Source: Lutibacter litoralis
Lineage (GTDB): Bacteria; Bacteroidota; Bacteroidia; Flavobacteriales; Flavobacteriaceae
Reading direction: 5' to 3'
Length of the DNA: 36,806 bases
NCBI RefSeq assembly: GCF_014646675.1
Contig: NZ_BMNS01000012.1
Coordinates: forward strand, 1-36,806
Each line of letters begins with the position of its first letter. Position 1 is the first letter of the stretch. Made by a program: the position numbers and the translations under genes. Shown here piece after piece: positions 34,619-36,806 of this stretch. The notes beneath the pieces are model-generated. The model saw only the letters and a list, made by a program, of their open reading frames with translations, did not search any database and had not been told where the DNA came from.

Positions 34619-35704
34619 TTATTTAAAATAACTGAATCCTTTTTTTGGATCAATTTTCAGTAACGATTCGTAAATTAAGCGTATTACATTTTCAACATCA
34701 TCTTTATGCACCATTTCAACAGTTGTATGCATATAACGCAATGCTAAACTTATTAATGCAGAAGGAACTCCTCCATTACTATAAGCAAACGCATCAGTAT
34801 CTGTTCCAGTTGCTCTAGAAGAAGCTAATCTTTGAAATGGAATTTTACTTGTTTCGGCAGTTTCAATTATTAATTCTCTTAAATTGTTTTGTACCGCCGG
34901 AGCATAACTTATAACAGGCCCGTCACCAGATTTTGTTTCTCCTTCTTTCATTTTATTTATCATTGGTGTAGTAGTGTCGTGACATACATCAGTAACAATT
35001 GCAACATTAGGTTTAATTGTATGTGTAATCATTTCTGCACCTCTTAATCCAATTTCTTCTTGAACAGAATTGGTTATGTACAATCCAAAAGGTAATTCAA
35101 TATTGTTTTCCTTAAGTAAACGTGCTACTTCAGCAATCATGAATCCCCCCATTCTATTATCCAAAGCTCTACAAACAAAGTTATTTTTATTTAAAATAAA
35201 AAACTCATCCGGATAGGTAATAACACATCCAACATGAACGCCTAATTTTTCAACCTCTTCTTTAGTTTTACAACCTACATCAATAAAAATATTGTCTAAT
35301 TTTGGAGTTTCTTCTTTTCCAGCTACACGAGTGTGGATTGCTGGCCATCCAAAAACACCTTTTACAATACCTTTTTTAGTATGAATGTTTACAATCTTTG
35401 ATGGTGCAATTTGATGATCACTTCCTCCATTTCTTATTACATAAATCAATCCTTCAGGTGTAATATAATTTACATACCACGAAATTTCATCTGCATGACC
35501 TTCAATAACAACTTTAAATTTAGCATCCGGATTTATTACACCAACAGCAGTTCCATAGTTATCAGTAATAAATGTATCTACATATGGTTTTAAATAATCC
35601 ATCCAAATTTTCTGACCTTTACTCTCATATCCAGTAGGAGATGCATTATTTAAATACTTTTCTAAAAAAGTAATAGATTTTTTGTTTAAAATATTTTTAC
35701 GCAT
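34619..35704 (-). CDS. M42-family metallo-aminopeptidase
   Basis: The 361-residue cytoplasmic peptidase has the M42 ligands: His in IEGHADEIS, bridging Asp in ALDNRMGG, the Glu pair in SVQEEIGLRGA, Asp in VTDVCHDTT and the late His in YMHTTVEMVH. A TET-like assembly is usual for the family and length is normal. These enzymes trim peptides down to amino acids. A promoter (TTTG-N17-TATCTTCG) lies just upstream. It is first in the minus-strand series that leads to the NUDIX and DUF294 genes. Confidence 0.92.
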   Translation of the reverse strand: MRKNILNKKSITFLEKYLNNASPTGYESKGQKIWMDYLKPYVDTFITDNYGTAVGVINPDAKFKVVIEGHADEISWYVNYITPEGLIYVIRNGGSDHQIAPSKIVNIHTKKGIVKGVFGWPAIHTRVAGKEETPKLDNIFIDVGCKTKEEVEKLGVHVGCVITYPDEFFILNKNNFVCRALDNRMGGFMIAEVARLLKENNIELPFGLYITNSVQEEIGLRGAEMITHTIKPNVAIVTDVCHDTTTPMINKMKEGETKSGDGPVISYAPAVQNNLRELIIETAETSKIPFQRLASSRATGTDTDAFAYSNGGVPSALISLALRYMHTTVEMVHKDDVENVIRLIYESLLKIDPKKGFSYFK

Positions 35705-35727
35705 AATTAATTTTTATTTTTAAAGAA

Positions 35728-35756
35728 CGAAGATACTAAAATGTTATTTATGCAAA
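35728..35756 (-). promoter_or_regulatory. Promoter of the M42 peptidase gene
   Basis: On the minus strand TTTG (35756-35753) is followed after 17 bases by TATCTTCG (35735-35728), one base off TAnnTTTG. The -7 box ends 23 bases before the ATG at 35704. Confidence 0.5.
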
Positions 35757-35810
35757 TAATTATAAGAATCATTTTAAGATATAGATACTAAAAAGTAAAA
35801 ATGAAAGTTG

Positions 35811-35818
35811 TAATTTTG
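35811..35818 (+). promoter_or_regulatory. -7 promoter box TAATTTTG of the DUF4294 gene
   Basis: This is an exact TAnnTTTG match. Transcription would begin near 35823-35825, downstream of the ATG at 35801, which supports the later ATG at 35849 as the true start. Confidence 0.5.
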
Positions 35819-35848
35819 GAATTATTTTTGATAGTATGGTTTGTAAAT

Positions 35849-36547
35849 ATGATAAAGGTGATTAAAAATTTTATTTTCCTATTTTTAGTGTTGGGTAACA
35901 CTTATCTTTTCGCTCAAGAACAAAAGTTTGAGGATTCTATTCCTTTAACTGAACAATATATTATTTTTGAAGGTGATACTTTATTAATAGAATTAGAGGA
36001 AGTTTTATTATTAAAGAAGTTAAAATTTAAAACAAATTACGATAGAAGGTATTATTATTGGTTTCGAAAAAAAACATTAAAAGCATACCCTTATGCAAAA
36101 TTAGCTTCCGAACGCTTAGAAGTTTTGAATGAAAGAGTTGATAATATTAAATCCAAAAGAAAGAAAAGAATCTACACAAAGCGAATTCAAAAGTACTTAG
36201 AAGGAGAATTTACAGATCAATTAAAAAAATTAACCCGTACGGAAGGAAGAATTTTAATAAAATTAATCCACAGGCAAACGGGTAATACAGCTTTTAATTT
36301 AGTTAAAGATTTAAGAAGCGGATGGAAAGCATTTTGGTACAATTCAACGGCAAACCTTTTTAAGTTATCTTTAAAAGAAGAATATGACCCAATTAATATT
36401 GAAGAAGATTACCTCATAGAAGACATTTTACAAAGAGCTTTTGTAGATGGTACATTAATACAGCAACCTTCAAAACTTGATTTTAATTATATTGAATTGA
36501 GTTCGAAAGATGTCATTTTACCAAAACCTCCCGGAAAAAAGAATTAA
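35849..36547 (+). CDS. DUF4294 domain exported protein
   Basis: The 232-residue protein starts with a signal peptide (MIKVIKNFIFLFLVLGNTYLFAQ) and matches the Bacteroidota family DUF4294. The conserved block has RRYYYWFRKKTLKAYPYAKLA, then LTRTEGRILIKLIHRQTG, KDLRSGWKAFWYN and EEYDP..IEEDYLIED. The function is unknown. A basic central helix (RVDNIKSKRKKRIYTKRIQK) suggests contact with an acidic partner or envelope polymer. I chose the ATG at 35849. A longer frame from 35801 would add 16 residues ahead of the signal peptide and start before the predicted transcript. Proline-rich PKPPGKKN ends the protein. Confidence 0.87.
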   Translation: MIKVIKNFIFLFLVLGNTYLFAQEQKFEDSIPLTEQYIIFEGDTLLIELEEVLLLKKLKFKTNYDRRYYYWFRKKTLKAYPYAKLASERLEVLNERVDNIKSKRKKRIYTKRIQKYLEGEFTDQLKKLTRTEGRILIKLIHRQTGNTAFNLVKDLRSGWKAFWYNSTANLFKLSLKEEYDPINIEEDYLIEDILQRAFVDGTLIQQPSKLDFNYIELSSKDVILPKPPGKKN

Positions 36548-36610
36548 ATTCTTGAAATTTTTAATTGGTTCAATCAAAAAAACATGTTATATTAGTAGCC
36601 CGCATTTTTT

Positions 36611-36636
36611 TAATGGTTATTTCCATTATTTTTTTA
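36611..36636 (+). terminator. Probable terminator after the DUF4294 gene
   Basis: TAATGG-N6-CCATTA forms a 6-base stem, followed by seven T at 36629-36635. The stem is short, so confidence is moderate. The rest of 36548-36700 shows nothing else. Confidence 0.55.
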
Positions 36637-36707
36637 TAGTACTAAAAGGCTTAAAAAGAGTCTACTAAAATTAATCTGAAAAAAATATTAAAAAAACATT
36701 AAAAAAG

Positions 36708-36806
36708 TTTGTTTAGAACCGAGATTGTATGTTACATTTGCATCCGCTAACGGGGTAATTAATTAGTTAGTAACGTTCTTGAATTTATTGCAAAAGAGGC
36801 TTAAAA
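36708..36806 (+). promoter_or_regulatory. Strong promoter and leader, possibly of an rRNA operon beyond the edge
   Basis: TTTG (36708-36711), then after 21 bases TACATTTG (36733-36740), gives an exact Bacteroidota promoter. The next bases, CATCCGCTAACGGG, and later GTTCTTGAATTTATTG resemble the leader of flavobacterial rRNA operons (TTTGCAnCCGCT, then GTTCATTGAAATATTG, from memory). No ORF begins in the last 65 bases. The 16S gene itself is not in the window. Confidence 0.5.

Overview
The window comes from a chromosome of the phylum Bacteroidota, most likely a marine-type member of the Flavobacteriaceae. The signs are AT-rich DNA, clear Bacteroidota promoter boxes (TAnnTTTG), an outer-membrane TonB-type carboxypeptidase-regulatory/beta-barrel protein, a PorE-like PD40/OmpA-class protein, and families largely restricted to this phylum (DUF2851, DUF4294, a DUF6952-like small protein). 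No transposase, integrase, phage gene, CRISPR array, tRNA or complete rRNA is visible. No gene-free stretch exceeds 300 bases, and base composition looks even. It reads as core or stable chromosome rather than an island.

Layout. Positions 1-2486 (minus) hold an Mpo1-like DUF962 gene followed by a large exported PD40 protein that runs off the left edge and contains an exact 89-residue tandem repeat. Positions 2719-5418 (plus) encode an outer-membrane beta-barrel protein. Positions 5466-6964 (minus) hold a TPR lipoprotein broken by a one-base frameshift in a homopolymer, and a Crp/Fnr-type regulator. A small four-cysteine membrane protein follows at 7125. Positions 7503-13995 (minus) carry a cyclophilin-FKBP fusion, an exported tricorn-like protease, and a nitroreductase-pepD pair. 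DUF2851 (plus) and an exported MBL-fold protein (minus) converge with overlapping stops at 15383-15386, followed by a small eRF1-domain-like protein.

Positions 16900-22761 (minus) form a compact beta-oxidation operon, marR-fadN-fadA-fadE. Its order of catalytic genes matches the fadNAE operon of Bacillus subtilis. A palindrome in the marR promoter region probably serves as operator and also lies near the promoter of a divergent unknown gene at 22890. Positions 23656-28017 (plus) carry a NatA/NatB-like ABC exporter, an MscS channel and a sigma-54-type response regulator that lacks its DNA-binding domain. Positions 28163-29369 (plus) form a peroxiredoxin-thioredoxin-small acidic protein operon closed by a terminator.

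Positions 29445-35704 (minus) contain an M42 aminopeptidase, a NUDIX hydrolase, and two same-length paralogues (638 aa) of a cNMP-binding/CBS/DUF294 nucleotidyltransferase protein on either side of a DnaQ-type exonuclease. A DUF4294 exported protein (35849-36547, plus) follows. The last 100 bases hold a strong promoter and a leader resembling those ahead of flavobacterial rRNA operons, so a 16S gene may start just outside the window.

The best candidates for under-described biology are the duplicated DUF294 proteins with the exonuclease, the repeat-expanded PD40 protein, the homopolymer frameshift in the lipoprotein, the activator without a DNA-binding domain, and the peroxiredoxin cassette. 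All gene functions here are inferred from sequence motifs read by eye.
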